DNA of 64,000 nucleotides from UBA6168 sp965222975 (GCA_965222975.1 CBDCVJ010000038.1:186001-250000); one strand, 5' to 3'; shown: positions 1-9,184, counted from the first letter of the stretch. Numbers and translations are program-made. The notes: generated from the letters alone by a model not told the origin.

Positions 1-1
1 G

Positions 2-547
2 TTTTCAGGGAAAACGGAAGAACTGATCCGTCGGCTCAAGCGGGCAAAGATTGCCAATCAAAAAGTAGAGATATTCAAACCCAAGGTAGATACTCGCTAT
101 GACAACTCAAAAGTAGTATCTCATGATGAAAACTCTATCCTGGCCGTTCCTATTGAACATTCCAATAAATTACTGGAACTGACGGAAGGCATCAGTGTGG
201 TTGGCATTGACGAGGCTCAGTTTTTTGATGATGACCTTCCTGATATTTGCCAATCACTGGCACTACGTGGCAAGCGTGTCATAACTGCCGGCCTTGACAT
301 GGACTACCGGGGCCTACCTTTTGGGCCTATGCCTAACCTATTGGCAGTCGCAGAGTACATCACCAAAGTGCATGCGATTTGCCAACATTGCGGCAATTTA
401 GCCACTCATTCCTTCCGCTTGGCAAAAGACAGCGAAACGGTACTGGTCGGAGAAAAAGATTCTTATGAACCTCGTTGCCGAACTTGCTATCATATGGGCA
501 ATATCCTTAATTTGCAGGTAAAAATTGAAGAAAACAATGTGAAGTAG
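2..547 (+). CDS. tdk: Thymidine kinase, type II (5' truncated by window edge)
   Basis: Phosphorylates thymidine to dTMP in the cytoplasmic salvage pathway. The reading frame is already open at base 2 and begins inside the Walker A loop (FSGKTEEL), so only the first residues are missing. The Walker B-like segment VVGIDEAQFF, the lasso-region residues GLDMDYRGLPFGPM and four zinc-binding cysteines in two pairs (CQHC and CRTC) are all visible, as expected of bacterial and human-TK1-type enzymes. The stop at 545-547 is followed after about 100 bp by nadC on the same strand. I am very sure of the family. Confidence 0.95.
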   Translation, partial: FSGKTEELIRRLKRAKIANQKVEIFKPKVDTRYDNSKVVSHDENSILAVPIEHSNKLLELTEGISVVGIDEAQFFDDDLPDICQSLALRGKRVITAGLDMDYRGLPFGPMPNLLAVAEYITKVHAICQHCGNLATHSFRLAKDSETVLVGEKDSYEPRCRTCYHMGNILNLQVKIEENNVK

Positions 548-654
548 GACTTATTTCAAATAGACTTATATCTTAAATTTCAGGCAATGAAGCATTTGGG
601 GAAATGAATTTCCCCATTTCGAAAAACACTGCCCGAAATCCAATAGAATTGAAA

Positions 655-1518
655 ATGCAAAATACACTAGACCCTAGCCTCGAAGCTCATATTGATCAAT
701 TCCTCGAAGCAGCCCTTGCTGAAGACGCACCTGAAGGAGACCGAACTTCTCTAGCCTGCATTCCACCGGATGATCGCTGCCAAGCAAAATTATTAGTCAA
801 AGAGCCGGGCATCTTGGCGGGTGTTCGCATTGCCGAGCGTATTTTTCAGAAATTGGACAGCAAAGCCTTGTTTGATGTTTTTATTGAAGATGGAAAGGAC
901 ATCAGCTATGGTGATGTTGCCTTCAAAGTAGAGTGCAATACCCAAGCCCTGTTGAGAGGCGAAAGAGTAGCACTCAACCTGATGCAACGCATGAGCGGCA
1001 TTGCCACCCACGCGAATCACTTTGCCTTTGAAGTCGGTGACCTACCCGTAAAAATTTTAGACACGCGTAAGACTACTCCTCTTCTGAGGTTTTTAGAAAA
1101 ATATGCGGTGAAAGTTGGTGGATGTCACAATTATAGAAATAGTCTTTCTGATTGGTTCATGATAAAAGACAACCACATCAAGGCTTGTCAGGGCGTCGCC
1201 AAGGCAATCCAACGTGTGAAAGAATTCCAAAAAGAACATGGATTGAATTTAGGGGTAACAGTTGAGGTAAGGAATTTGGTGGAACTTCACCAAGCTATTG
1301 ACGTGGGTGGTTTTACGAGAATCATGCTCGACAACTTCGAAATCCCCCTGTTACATGAAGCCGTAGCAACGGTGAATAAACAATTTGAAACAGAAGCATC
1401 TGGAGGGGTCAATATCCACAATGTAAGGCGGGTAGCACAAAGTGGGGTTGATTATATTTCCGTTGGGGCATTGACTCATTCAGCCCAGAGTCTCGATTTA
1501 AGTTTGAAGATAATTTGA
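655..1518 (+). CDS. nadC: Nicotinate-nucleotide pyrophosphorylase (quinolinate phosphoribosyltransferase)
   Basis: Converts quinolinate and PRPP to nicotinate mononucleotide in de novo NAD synthesis. Family landmarks include ALAEDAPEGDRTS near the N-terminus, the substrate segment ERVALNLMQRMSGIAT, the DTRKTTPLLR loop, KVGGCHNYRNSLSD and the C-terminal barrel strands EVEVRNL-type, IMLDNF and YISVGALTHSA. An in-frame ATG lies upstream at 604, but the ATG at 655 gives 287 residues, the usual family length, and drops an unconserved 17-residue extension. It follows tdk on the same strand. A hairpin at 1523-1587 lies just after the stop. Confidence 0.95.
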   Translation: MQNTLDPSLEAHIDQFLEAALAEDAPEGDRTSLACIPPDDRCQAKLLVKEPGILAGVRIAERIFQKLDSKALFDVFIEDGKDISYGDVAFKVECNTQALLRGERVALNLMQRMSGIATHANHFAFEVGDLPVKILDTRKTTPLLRFLEKYAVKVGGCHNYRNSLSDWFMIKDNHIKACQGVAKAIQRVKEFQKEHGLNLGVTVEVRNLVELHQAIDVGGFTRIMLDNFEIPLLHEAVATVNKQFETEASGGVNIHNVRRVAQSGVDYISVGALTHSAQSLDLSLKII

Positions 1519-1522
1519 ATTG

Positions 1523-1587
1523 TTGATTGCCGGTTGTTAATTGTTTGTCTTTTAAAAGTAGATCACTGAAAAACAATTAGCAATCAA
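1523..1587. terminator. Imperfect hairpin between nadC and a convergent small ORF
   Basis: TTGATTGC plus TTAATTGTTT on the left (1523-1546, with a 7-nt bulge) is complementary to 1571-1587. It sits directly after the nadC stop and just before the stop of the opposing small ORF, so a bidirectional transcription end is likely. It is made of short AT-rich words like many other intergenic hairpins here. Confidence 0.45.
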
Positions 1588-1590
1588 TTT

Positions 1591-1749
1591 TTACCCAACA
1601 GGGTAACTCTGCAGTGTCATCCATACCAGCATTGCCAATGATAACAGGATGAGCCAAAAACGGATGTCTTTATAAATGGTGTTTGTTTTTTCCATGAGCA
1701 TTTTGACCAGGTTCAGACCGATTAAAAGATATAAAAGTGAGATCATCAT
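1591..1749 (-). CDS. Small two-helix membrane protein (52 aa), unrecognised
   Basis: An ATG at 1749 opens a 52-codon frame ending at 1591. The product is strongly hydrophobic: a first membrane segment at about residues 2-15 (ISLLYLLIGLNLV), a short basic and polar turn (KMLMEKTNTIYKDIR) and a second segment at about 31-46 (FWLILLSLAMLVW), ending SYPVG. This pattern of two helices around a charged loop is typical of real small membrane proteins and unlikely by chance in an AT-rich spacer. No family is recognised and there is no obvious ribosome binding site. It faces nadC, sharing the hairpin at 1523-1587. Confidence 0.5.
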   Translation of the reverse strand: MMISLLYLLIGLNLVKMLMEKTNTIYKDIRFWLILLSLAMLVWMTLQSYPVG

Positions 1750-2635
1750 AGCAAAACATCTTTAGGGAATGTGTTTGTGTTATCGCCATTTTTGGCATTG
1801 GATTAACCGTCATCTATCACACCTGAGTGTCGACAACACATAATTATGTTCATATGGGAAAGAGGTCTTATTTTATTGGGACGGGGAATAATATTTATAT
1901 CGGGAAGGGAGGAAGGTAGCCTAAAGAATGTTTTGATATTCCCATAAAGTCAAAAAGAATGCCATTGGATTTTTTTCTAATAAGTATTGCCAATGTTAAG
2001 TTCAAATAAAAGTTTTCCCGTTACCATTTGCTACATTAATTATTTTCGTGGGAAAGCTTGACCTCATAATTTATTGACCACACCATATTATTACTACTTT
2101 GACATTTTGAAAATAAATTAATTTCCGTCAGATAATTTTTATGCCGGATAAAAAACTCTAATGGAGGGAGGTGATTGCTACTTTCTCTCTTAAAAAGATT
2201 TAGGGGAAAAACCATATTTATCTAAAAGGTCAATAAAAGATATGGAAAAATACTACTTACACAAAAAATGCAATAACTTAACCCAGAGATTATATTCGCA
2301 GACCCCCTATCCTGTTTCTAAAAATAATTAGGTGATTTTTCACAGCCTAAAAAGCGCTGGTGAATTAATGGTTAAACTTTTGTAAATAACAAATAATTCA
2401 TACGCTATAGAATATTCTCAATGGAACGCCTTGGATATTGTGATAACATGAGGATGGAAGGCATACGTTATTTGCCATGTCACAATTCATCAATAAATTG
2501 AATTGGATAATAATTGGCAAAATATTTGGGCTAAGTCTTTCCAATTCCTTTCTCTATTAGAAACCCTTTTATTTTTTTGATTTTATACAAACAAACCAAT
2601 GTGACTATAATTTAAAAACAATCGCAAACACTAAA
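1750..2635. other. Long AT-rich intergenic region, no gene seen
   Basis: About 890 bp with frequent stops in all frames, no recognisable RNA gene and no strong repeat. It presumably holds the promoter of the TPR histidine kinase starting at 2636; the last 60 bases are very T/A rich but no convincing TAnnTTTG element was found. Confidence 0.5.
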
Positions 2636-2989
2636 ATGAACGTACAGCTCCAAACTCTTCTACAGGATTCCGTGGCCCATTATAAGGCCCGGAAGTTAAA
2701 AAAAGCGCTTAATACGGCGCAGATCGCCCTTGAATTTGGGAAGGAAGAGGGTACGGAGATCGAGGGCATCATTCAGGCCAATCTACTGCTTTCCAGAATT
2801 TACATTACCAACGGGCGATACCAAAACGATCCATCCTTTTTTCACAAAGCAATCAATTATATTGAGGAAGCCGAACATCTGAACGACCCCGGCATGGATG
2901 AAATTTACACCATGTCCATTTTATTTGATGTTTGGAAAAGTCAATTTAAGCTTGAAAAATTTCGAAGTTGCCACAGATTACCTGGATAA
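2636..2989 (+). pseudogene. TPR-histidine kinase, fragment 1 of 3 (N-terminal TPRs)
   Basis: First part of a cytoplasmic TPR sensor kinase whose frame changes twice. Residues 1-105 are helical repeat sequence (VAHYKARKLKKALNTAQIAL, then QANLLLSRIYITNGRYQ). The open frame then runs into CHRLPG and a stop. Removing one base from the A5-T3 run at 2955-2962 makes the frame continue as KLEKFEVATDYLDKCL, an ordinary TPR, in the frame of fragment 2. So fragments 1 to 3 are one gene of about 2.2 kb (about 730 residues). No signal peptide is visible. The cause may be sequencing error, mutation or slippage at an A run. Confidence 0.7.
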
Positions 2990-3335
2990 GTGCTTAACAT
3001 TAGCATTAAAGTATAAACATGATGATTGCATCGTATATTCATTAGGGGCTTTGAGTCAGTTAGCCTTATCGAAAAACAATGTTGACGAAGGGATCCGACT
3101 GGCGGAAGATGCATTGGAATATTTAAAGAAAAATGTAAAAACCAATCACAGGGAACTCTGGAACGAAGCCCATATCCAACTCTCCCAAGCATACATAAAA
3201 AAACAGGAATATTCACGGTCTTTGGAGATGAGCCAAGAATTGCTCCGTTCCTGTAAGGAGATGGGGGATGTCGAAAAAGAAAATAATTGCTCTAAGAAAC
3301 ATTGCCGTCGTTTGCGGGGTGAAATCCAATTATAA
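2898..3335 (+). pseudogene. TPR-histidine kinase, fragment 2 of 3 (middle TPRs)
   Basis: Middle part of the same gene. The true coding portion of this frame begins near 2960 rather than at its ATG at 2898, which overlaps fragment 1. It encodes further TPR helices (YSLGALSQLALSKNNVDEGI, then AHIQLSQAYIKKQEYSRSLE) and breaks off near residue 125. Removing one A from the A5 run at 3274-3278 lets the frame continue as DVEKKIIALRNIAVVCG into fragment 3. Both disruptions are the same kind: one extra base at or next to an A5 run. Confidence 0.65.
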
Positions 3336-4827
3336 AATTGGCATGCAATATTTTCTGGAAGCCATTGATAAATGTGAGGCAATTGGCTACCGGGAACTTT
3401 ACGTACAGTTGCAGGTAAATATTGGGACGCTTTATGCCCACCTCTACAATTACCCTGAAGCTATTAGGAGATATAAAGGAGTGCTGGAAGAACATGGAGA
3501 ACTGTTAGAGGATAAGAACAAACTTGTTGTTTACAATAATTTGGGAAATATATACCTCTCCATCCATAAGCCAGAAACAGCATTGCAGTACTTTGAAAGC
3601 TCTCATCTTTTAGCTGAACAACAATCCTATAGAGCCATGCAAGCACATGCGCTCGCCCAATTGAGCAGAACGAAACTCCAATTGGGACGTGTACCTGAAG
3701 CAATTGAAGATGCAAATTTGGCCCAACAATTAATTGATGAATTGGGACCGATCAACGGCAAGCAAATCAATTTATTGAATATGGGCGAAATAGCCTATTT
3801 GAATGAAGATCATGACATGGCATACCAATTAACAGCGGATGCCATACAAGCCGCCCGACAAGTAAAAGATGACGCCTGCGAAATAAGGTGTTATAAACAT
3901 ATGGCCAAAATATTCAAAGCCAAGGAGGATTATAAAATGGCTTTAGAATACGAAGAAAAATATGGAAAGATACAGGAGGCTTTCGCCAAGGAACAGCATG
4001 ACCGCCAATTCCTCGACATGGAAATCAGGCACGACATAAAAGAAAAACAGAAAGCTATTGAAGCATTGACAAGGGAAAACGAATACCAATCACTCTTACT
4101 GCAAAAAAGCGATCAAATTGCTTCCCAAAACGAGGAACTCATTATGGCAAATGAAGACTTAAAGCAATTTGCTTATGTCGCCAGCCATGACCTGAAAGAA
4201 CCCATCAGAATGATCGGCTCTTTTACCCAAATAATCCAAAAAAAGACCAAAGACCTGCTCGATGAAAAAGACCATCAGTATTTTGACTTTATCAACGGTG
4301 GCGTAAACAGGATGAACGAACTACTGGATGGTTTACTTAAATATGCTACTGTCGGCAACCATGAGGTAAACATAGAGGAGATTGACATGAAAGATATAGT
4401 ACAGGTATGCTTGGCGAATTTGCACATTAGAATAGGTGAGACCAGTGCTGAAATTTCACATAAAAACTTACCCGTAATTCAGAGCAACAAATCCTTGATC
4501 ATCCAGCTGTTCCAAAACCTGATCAGCAATGCGATCAAATTCACCAAAAAAGATCAGCCGCCGATAATCAAAATTGGTTGCTACGAATCTGAAATGGAAT
4601 TTGTCTTCTTCGTGAAAGATAATGGAATCGGTATTTCACCCGAATCACGAGAAAAAGTATTTGAAATATTCCAACGACTTCATTCAAGGGATACTTACGA
4701 AGGTACAGGTATCGGCTTGGCCATTTGTCAAAAAATAGCAAAACGGCTACAAGGAAGACTGTGGGTCGATTCAGAACTCGGCAACGGTTCAACATTCTAT
4801 TTCGCTGTCCCTAAAGTGATGGAATGA
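3268..4827 (+). CDS. TPR-containing sensor histidine kinase, fragment 3 of 3 (TPRs, HisKA, HATPase)
   Basis: Carries the rest of the TPR array (residues about 20-240), a coiled coil (about 245-300) and a full kinase core. The H-box is YVASHDLKEPIRMI, with the phospho-accepting His in a DLKEP context common in Bacteroidota. The N-box is LFQNLISNAIKFTKKDQPP. The G boxes are DNGIGISPE, the F-box-like EIFQRLHS and GTGIGLAICQKI. The product would autophosphorylate on His and pass phosphate to a partner regulator, with the TPRs as the sensory or partner-binding input. No response regulator lies next to it, so it is an orphan kinase. Fragments 1 and 2 supply its N-terminus; the ATG at 3268 may not be a natural start. 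Confidence 0.85.
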   Translation: MSKKKIIALRNIAVVCGVKSNYKIGMQYFLEAIDKCEAIGYRELYVQLQVNIGTLYAHLYNYPEAIRRYKGVLEEHGELLEDKNKLVVYNNLGNIYLSIHKPETALQYFESSHLLAEQQSYRAMQAHALAQLSRTKLQLGRVPEAIEDANLAQQLIDELGPINGKQINLLNMGEIAYLNEDHDMAYQLTADAIQAARQVKDDACEIRCYKHMAKIFKAKEDYKMALEYEEKYGKIQEAFAKEQHDRQFLDMEIRHDIKEKQKAIEALTRENEYQSLLLQKSDQIASQNEELIMANEDLKQFAYVASHDLKEPIRMIGSFTQIIQKKTKDLLDEKDHQYFDFINGGVNRMNELLDGLLKYATVGNHEVNIEEIDMKDIVQVCLANLHIRIGETSAEISHKNLPVIQSNKSLIIQLFQNLISNAIKFTKKDQPPIIKIGCYESEMEFVFFVKDNGIGISPESREKVFEIFQRLHSRDTYEGTGIGLAICQKIAKRLQGRLWVDSELGNGSTFYFAVPKVME

Positions 4828-4833
4828 TATAGC

Positions 4834-4925
4834 TTCATTGTTCCATTGTTCCATTGCTTTAAGACAATAAAGCTTTTGTTTTAAAATTCCGCTCTGACGG
4901 AATGCCCAACAATGAACCAATGAAA
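4834..4925. terminator. Inverted repeats in a convergent spacer
   Basis: A TTCATTGTTCCATTG word array at 4834-4856 is roughly complementary to 4908-4925, and a compact hairpin ATTCCG/CGGAAT (4886-4903) lies inside. The element separates the end of the kinase (+) from the end of the caspase gene (-), so a shared transcription end is likely. Confidence 0.4.
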
Positions 4926-5537
4926 TTACCTTCTCCTCACCACACTAACTGGCATGGACATATCAAACTGCCCCGAAAGAACAGGAGTCTGCGCACCTAC
5001 CGTATAACTGCTCACATTTTTACTTGTAAAATCATAAACTTCTTCAATGGTTACTATTTGGTCGTGATCGTAATCCGCTTCTCCTTTCAATCCACGTATT
5101 AAAAAATGGCTGAATACACCTGAACGGAACCCACTATCCTCCAATGACACTTCCTGGCCTTTCGACGACATCAGCAAAGCCATTCCACCTGCTGTGTTTT
5201 CAAAAGCACTGTAATAGCGTTCAAGCATATTGGCCATAATATTTCTTGACGCCAAAGCATCCGATTCCATAGTGGAGCTGTAGAGTGACCCTGCATGGCA
5301 AGCATCTCCCAATACTACCTTATGCTTGGCCCTTGAACCGTCCAGAATTTGCCTGATCTCATGGTGGTACAACCGATTGGAAAAACCATCAAAGTCCACT
5401 GGTATAAAGGCACCTTCCACACCATGTCCAGAAAAATAGAATAGAGCCACATCATTTTCATCAGCCTTCAAAAAAGTGTTCCTCATAGCCTCTAAAATAT
5501 TTTCTTTGGTAGCGTTGTCGTCCACCAATACCTGCAC
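4926..5537 (-). pseudogene. MORN-caspase protein, C-terminal caspase half (separate frame)
   Basis: Caspase-like p20 domain (peptidase clan CD). The catalytic dyad is visible: His in FYFSGHGVEGAF and Cys in VVLGDACHAGS. The Asp next to the Cys suggests the basic P1 preference of metacaspase/orthocaspase types. The C-terminus (residues about 150-203) has ADYDHDQIVTIEEVYDF, which looks like a calcium-binding EF-hand loop. The open frame continues upstream of its ATG at 5537 into LPDEQVQVLVDD, which follows on from the other half after a one-base shift between 5556 and 5572. The two halves are therefore one secreted MORN-caspase gene, 4926-6394. Confidence 0.75.
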
Positions 5538-6394
5538 CTGTTCATCAGGTAAGGCGCCCCCTTCCGGGCTTTCAAAAATGCGTAGAAATGATAGGCATCG
5601 TCATCGGTGTAACGAAGGGAAGGCATGTGGTTGTAACTGGCTACCCCGATCACAGTAGCCCATATGCGGACAGAAGATTTTTCACTGGCAGCATTACTTG
5701 ATGAGAATGTTTTTTGAGGAAACTTTTTTTCGACATGTTGTTCGCCATCATCTGGCTGCACCAAGATGGCCTCCCCTTCTTCCGGTTCATTAATTTCAAG
5801 ATTGAGCGGCTTGCCATTCACCCACTCCCCTATTTGTGAAATACCTTGGGCATTGGTAAAAACCCCTTCTCCATGTTTTTTACTGCGATACCAATTTCCA
5901 GAAAAAATGGATCCGTCCCGATAGTGCATGTTTCCCTTTCCATGAAAACTTCCATCTTGAAAGCCACCCTCGTACCGTCCGCCTTTTTTGAAAAAATAAA
6001 TGCCTTGACCATTAGGCAAATTCGCTCTCCAGTTGCCTTCATATCGATCGCCATTGGCGTATGCCATCGTACCTTGCCCATGAAAATTGTTGCGGTGAAA
6101 ACCACCCATGTATTCATGGCCTTCCCTAAATACGAATTTCCCATCGCCTTGCCGCCAACTCATTTCCCACTGACCAAGGTACTTGTTCCCGTTCGCACAA
6201 AAGAGGATGCCTTTCCCATGCGGTTTGCCGTCGGAAAACTCTCCTTGATACCTATTGCCATTGGCGTAAAGGTATTTCCCATAGCCATTGAAACAGTTGC
6301 CTTCCTGACAGCCTGTAAAGCCAGCATTCTCAGCTTGTAAAGTGGAAAAAATAAAGGTGGTTGCTACCACTGCTACTTGCCATAACTTTGTCAT
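5492..6394 (-). pseudogene. MORN-caspase protein, N-terminal half with signal peptide and seven MORN repeats
   Basis: Starts at the ATG at 6394 with a signal peptide (WQVAVVATTFIFSTLQA). Seven MORN repeats follow at about residues 35-200, each of the form G-x-G-x-x-x-(Y/F)-x-x-G-x-x-Y-x-G-x-(F/W), for example GQGTMAYANGDRYEGNW and GQGIYFFKKGGRYEGGF. An acidic linker follows, then the start of a caspase fold (WATVIGVASYNHMPSLRYTDDDAYHFYAFLK split over about residues 245-280). The frame then goes out at KARKGAPYLMNRC, near runs of A3, C3 and G5 (5556-5572). One added base restores GGALPDEQVQVLVDD and joins the caspase half. MORN arrays bind lipid or protein partners in other systems; here their role is unknown. 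Confidence 0.8.
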
Positions 6395-6607
6395 TGTTCT
6401 GGATCTTTAAAAAAGTTGAAAAAATAAAAACCTTCGTGTAGCAGTGGTACATTCTCTAATAAGTTAGCGTTTGATGTTATCCAAAATTGGAATTTGGTAA
6501 ATCGTTAAAAGGAGTAAACTCCGGTAAGGGCAAGTCATAAACGTACATATATTGACATTTTATTATGCTGTTTAAAATATTTAAGGAAAATAAAAGATTA
6601 ATTAGTG

Positions 6608-6651
6608 GATGGTGGGCGGTAGAAGATGAACGGTGAGCACCGCCCACCGTC
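6608..6651. repeat. GC-rich hairpin in the divergent spacer 6395-6810
   Basis: GATGGTGGGCGGT (6608-6620) pairs with ACCGCCCACCGTC (6639-6651): 12 Watson-Crick pairs and one G-U. It stands out because the rest of the 416-bp spacer is AT-rich. The spacer separates two divergent genes and must hold both promoters, so this may be a regulatory or mobile short palindrome rather than a terminator. Confidence 0.5.
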
Positions 6652-6810
6652 TACCCCTAATACTTGTCACAATTTTTGAAGTAAAATGCCGATGTGACAA
6701 TGGCCTACCAAGGCCCACTTACTTTACCTTGCTGATATACAGCCATTTACAATACTTACCCGGTTTTTTCTTTACCATCATTTGGCCAAAAGCCACGAAT
6801 CTTACCAGTC

Positions 6811-8553
6811 ATGACTGAAAAAAACATCCTGTTTCCCCCCCTTTTCAGGGCTTTGTTTTGTTGTTTGTCTTTTTTTGTTTTATCCCAAAATATATCTGCT
6901 TCCAAAATTGGATGGGCACCACCGCCACCTGCTACCTATACGCTTTCGGTCGTCTTGGAATGCGGGGAAGATTCTTTGCAGCTTTGCACTAATTTGGATA
7001 ACCTCGGTGGGCAGTTTAGTAGTTCGTTTTCCTGCCTTATACCCCAAAATGGCAGTTTGACTGTAGAAAATGACACCTGTTTTTACTATCATCCTGTACC
7101 TGGTTTTGAAGGGGACGACTTCACCTGTATCGTTGTTTGCGACGACGCCAATGTTTGTGACACCTTCAATTTTGAAATATTCGTCGAAAGCTGCACTCAA
7201 CAGTTACCATGCGTTGATATACCCTATGGCCTAATAACGATCCCAGTTGATGATTGCGGTGATGTGGCTAAAGTTTGCAACCCTTTTCCATTAGGCGAGG
7301 CGTTGTTGTATGACTACAAAATCAATGGAACTCCTTATTCGGGAAATCTTGGCATATGTTTGTTCGATACCTTGTATAGTTATAGCTATGGTTCCATTCC
7401 AGAGGGAGGGCTGGCAGGGCCGTACGAATTGGAGATGTGGGTTGTTGACAATGATACATATGGCGGCACGTTCAACGAAGTGCATGAGTTGGTCGACCTG
7501 ATGAATATGTTCGACCCTAATGGCAACTGGCAGTTAGATACTACTAATTTCAGCATCTTCACTTTCAATACTGCTTCCGATTATGGCCAAATGACTATTA
7601 AACAGACATCAACCGATGATCAGGTTACATTAAGTAAAAATTCAACAACAGCCCCAATTGGTTCTTCTGTTTATCTACCGACGGGTGAGTTTGAAGTTAC
7701 CTTACAACACCAAGTCAATGCCTTTTGTGTGGACACCTTCACAGCTGTTGTTTATTGCAACCAGTTAAAATCCAATTTTGACACCATCACTATCAATCAA
7801 ACCAAAAGCCTATGCGCCGATCCATTGAACCTTCCTGGTGATATGCAAACGGTTGAGTCAAAATGTTTTGGATGTCAAAGTATTTTCGTTGAGCAAAATG
7901 GCGATTGTGTCAAATACACTGGCATTGCTTTAGGCACTGATTCTCTTTTAATGACAGCGTGTGACCAATATGGCATCTGCGATTCCACCATGCAGATTGT
8001 TACTGTTAGGAGCAATAGCCAATTGCCAATTGCCAATATTGATATAGACACTACATCGGAAAATGCTATTTTCGAATTAGACCTATTGAGTAATGATCAA
8101 ATAAATGGGGATTTGAAAAACATCTTCATTATCATTTATCCACAAAATGGGTTGGTAAATATTGGTACTGATTTCAGAATTACCTATCAGCCAAATAACG
8201 ACTTCTGCGGCATGGATGCATTTGCTTATGAAATCTGCAATGAGCATGGCTGTGATACTTCCACTGCGACCATATTCGTACGATGCAATTCACCTCTCGT
8301 TTATAATGGTTTTTCACCCAACGATGATGGCCGCAATGACACGTTCCGCATTTTCAACATTGAAGAATATCCTCAAAATCACCTGAGAGTCTATAACCGC
8401 TGGGGCAACCTTGTGTATGAAAAAAAGGATTACCAAAACGAGTGGGATGGCCGTTCGCAATACAGCAAAGATCTTCCAGATGGTACCTATTATTATTTAT
8501 TTGAAATAGATAATCATGAACCCGTTACAGGGTTTGTTCAGATTAATAGGTAG
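6811..8553 (+). CDS. Secreted surface protein with T9SS type B (gliding-motility) C-terminal domain
   Basis: A 580-residue protein with an N-terminal signal peptide (FRALFCCLSFFVLSQNISA). The body contains about thirty cysteines in beta-rich modules, including Ig/cadherin-like pieces (FYYHPVPGFEGDDFTCIV and ITYQPNNDFCGMDAFAYEIC). The last 85 residues fit the T9SS type B sorting domain: YNGFSPNDDGRNDTF, LRVYNRWGNLVYE, WDGR and LPDGTYYYLFEI. It is therefore exported through the type IX system and displayed or released. The function of the body is not known. A tandem CAATTGC word at 8017-8038 encodes part of an inter-module linker. It is divergent from the caspase gene. Confidence 0.85.
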   Translation: MTEKNILFPPLFRALFCCLSFFVLSQNISASKIGWAPPPPATYTLSVVLECGEDSLQLCTNLDNLGGQFSSSFSCLIPQNGSLTVENDTCFYYHPVPGFEGDDFTCIVVCDDANVCDTFNFEIFVESCTQQLPCVDIPYGLITIPVDDCGDVAKVCNPFPLGEALLYDYKINGTPYSGNLGICLFDTLYSYSYGSIPEGGLAGPYELEMWVVDNDTYGGTFNEVHELVDLMNMFDPNGNWQLDTTNFSIFTFNTASDYGQMTIKQTSTDDQVTLSKNSTTAPIGSSVYLPTGEFEVTLQHQVNAFCVDTFTAVVYCNQLKSNFDTITINQTKSLCADPLNLPGDMQTVESKCFGCQSIFVEQNGDCVKYTGIALGTDSLLMTACDQYGICDSTMQIVTVRSNSQLPIANIDIDTTSENAIFELDLLSNDQINGDLKNIFIIIYPQNGLVNIGTDFRITYQPNNDFCGMDAFAYEICNEHGCDTSTATIFVRCNSPLVYNGFSPNDDGRNDTFRIFNIEEYPQNHLRVYNRWGNLVYEKKDYQNEWDGRSQYSKDLPDGTYYYLFEIDNHEPVTGFVQINR

Positions 8554-8615
8554 AGTCATCGGCAGCTTTGCAATTCCCAAATTCTGAATTGGTTGAGTAT
8601 TTCGGATTTATTTCA

Positions 8616-8656
8616 ATAAAAAAAGCCCTGTAAATCAAGGATTTACAGGGCTTTTG
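8616..8656. terminator. Strong bidirectional terminator hairpin
   Basis: AAAAGCCCTGTAAATC pairs perfectly with GATTTACAGGGCTTTT (16 bp, 3-nt loop). Read on the minus strand the stem is followed by seven T residues; on the plus strand by four. It can end the 6811-8553 gene. It also resembles the terminator after the tRNA-Arg at 12334-12370 and, like it, lies just beyond a tRNA 3'-end sequence. Confidence 0.7.
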
Positions 8657-8664
8657 AAATGATA

Positions 8665-8679
8665 GTGATCCCGACAGGA
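8665..8679 (-). repeat. 15-bp copy of the tRNA-Arg 3' end (att-like remnant)
   Basis: GTGATCCCGACAGGA is identical to 12384-12398, the last bases of the tRNA-Arg gene (acceptor 3' strand and part of the T arm) plus one flanking base. As at the tRNA, a minus-strand terminator follows. This is the arrangement left when an element integrates into a tRNA 3' end: a restored tRNA on one side and a short duplicate on the other. Only 15 bp match, so chance or an old decayed tRNA cannot be excluded. Confidence 0.5.
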
Positions 8680-9042
8680 CTTACAACACAGTCTATATCT
8701 CATTGATTTTCAGCTATTTGCTTGGATAACATGAGATTGAAAAAAAATTGTAAAAAAAATTCTATTCAAGTTCTACCCTACTTTATTAGAAATGGCGATA
8801 TTGCTGATTAACTTGATAGATATGAGAATGGAAGTTAAAAGATATTGAGCAAGGACTAGTGTATCAGAATTTTATATGTGCCAAGTTGAAAAGTCAATTT
8901 ATACTTTTACACAGATATAACAAATTTACACAATCTACTCATTTTCAAAACTTTAACTGGCAAATATTACGCAATATTGCGTTAATACCCAAGTTAGCGG
9001 CAACCAGGGATGAATTATTTTTAAAGAAAAAAATGGAAGGCT

Positions 9043-9112
9043 GCCGCTAACAATGCATGGTCGTCAATATTGCTTAGGCAGCAAATACTGCGACCATGCA
9101 AGGCCGTTATAA
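9043..9112 (+). repeat. attC-like imperfect palindrome 1
   Basis: The site runs from GCCGCTAACAA to GGCCGTTATA. A perfect 10-bp stem TGCATGGTCG/CGACCATGCA (9054-9063 and 9091-9100) is separated from terminal TAAC/GTTA pairs by an unequal internal loop, with a small TTGCT/AGCAA hairpin inside. Paired TAAC and GTTA ends, a spacer loop and a variable inner hairpin are the plan of integron attC sites. No integrase gene is in the window. The rest of 8680-9297 has no convincing gene; a 63-codon frame at 8859-9050 has no protein-like features. Confidence 0.35.
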
Positions 9113-9184
9113 TCGCTATGTCCCTAAGCGGGGCTCTCACTATGCATTCAATTTTTCGCCTCCTATGCGATGGACGAAAACACG

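Noticed and set aside
5830..6340. Overlapping frames on both strands across the MORN repeats (5830-6144 and 5846-6340)
   Set aside because: Shadows of the periodic MORN coding sequence; no independent features.
8681..8720. GTCTATATCTCATT next to the tRNA 3' remnant, resembling the intron segment GTCTGGACTATATCTTCACC
   Set aside because: Too short and gapped to claim a second intron copy; no P7 partner nearby.
8859..9050. 63-codon frame before the first attC-like site
   Set aside because: Composition is not protein-like, there is no family or membrane pattern, and it crosses low-complexity AT sequence; kept only as context for the cassette idea.
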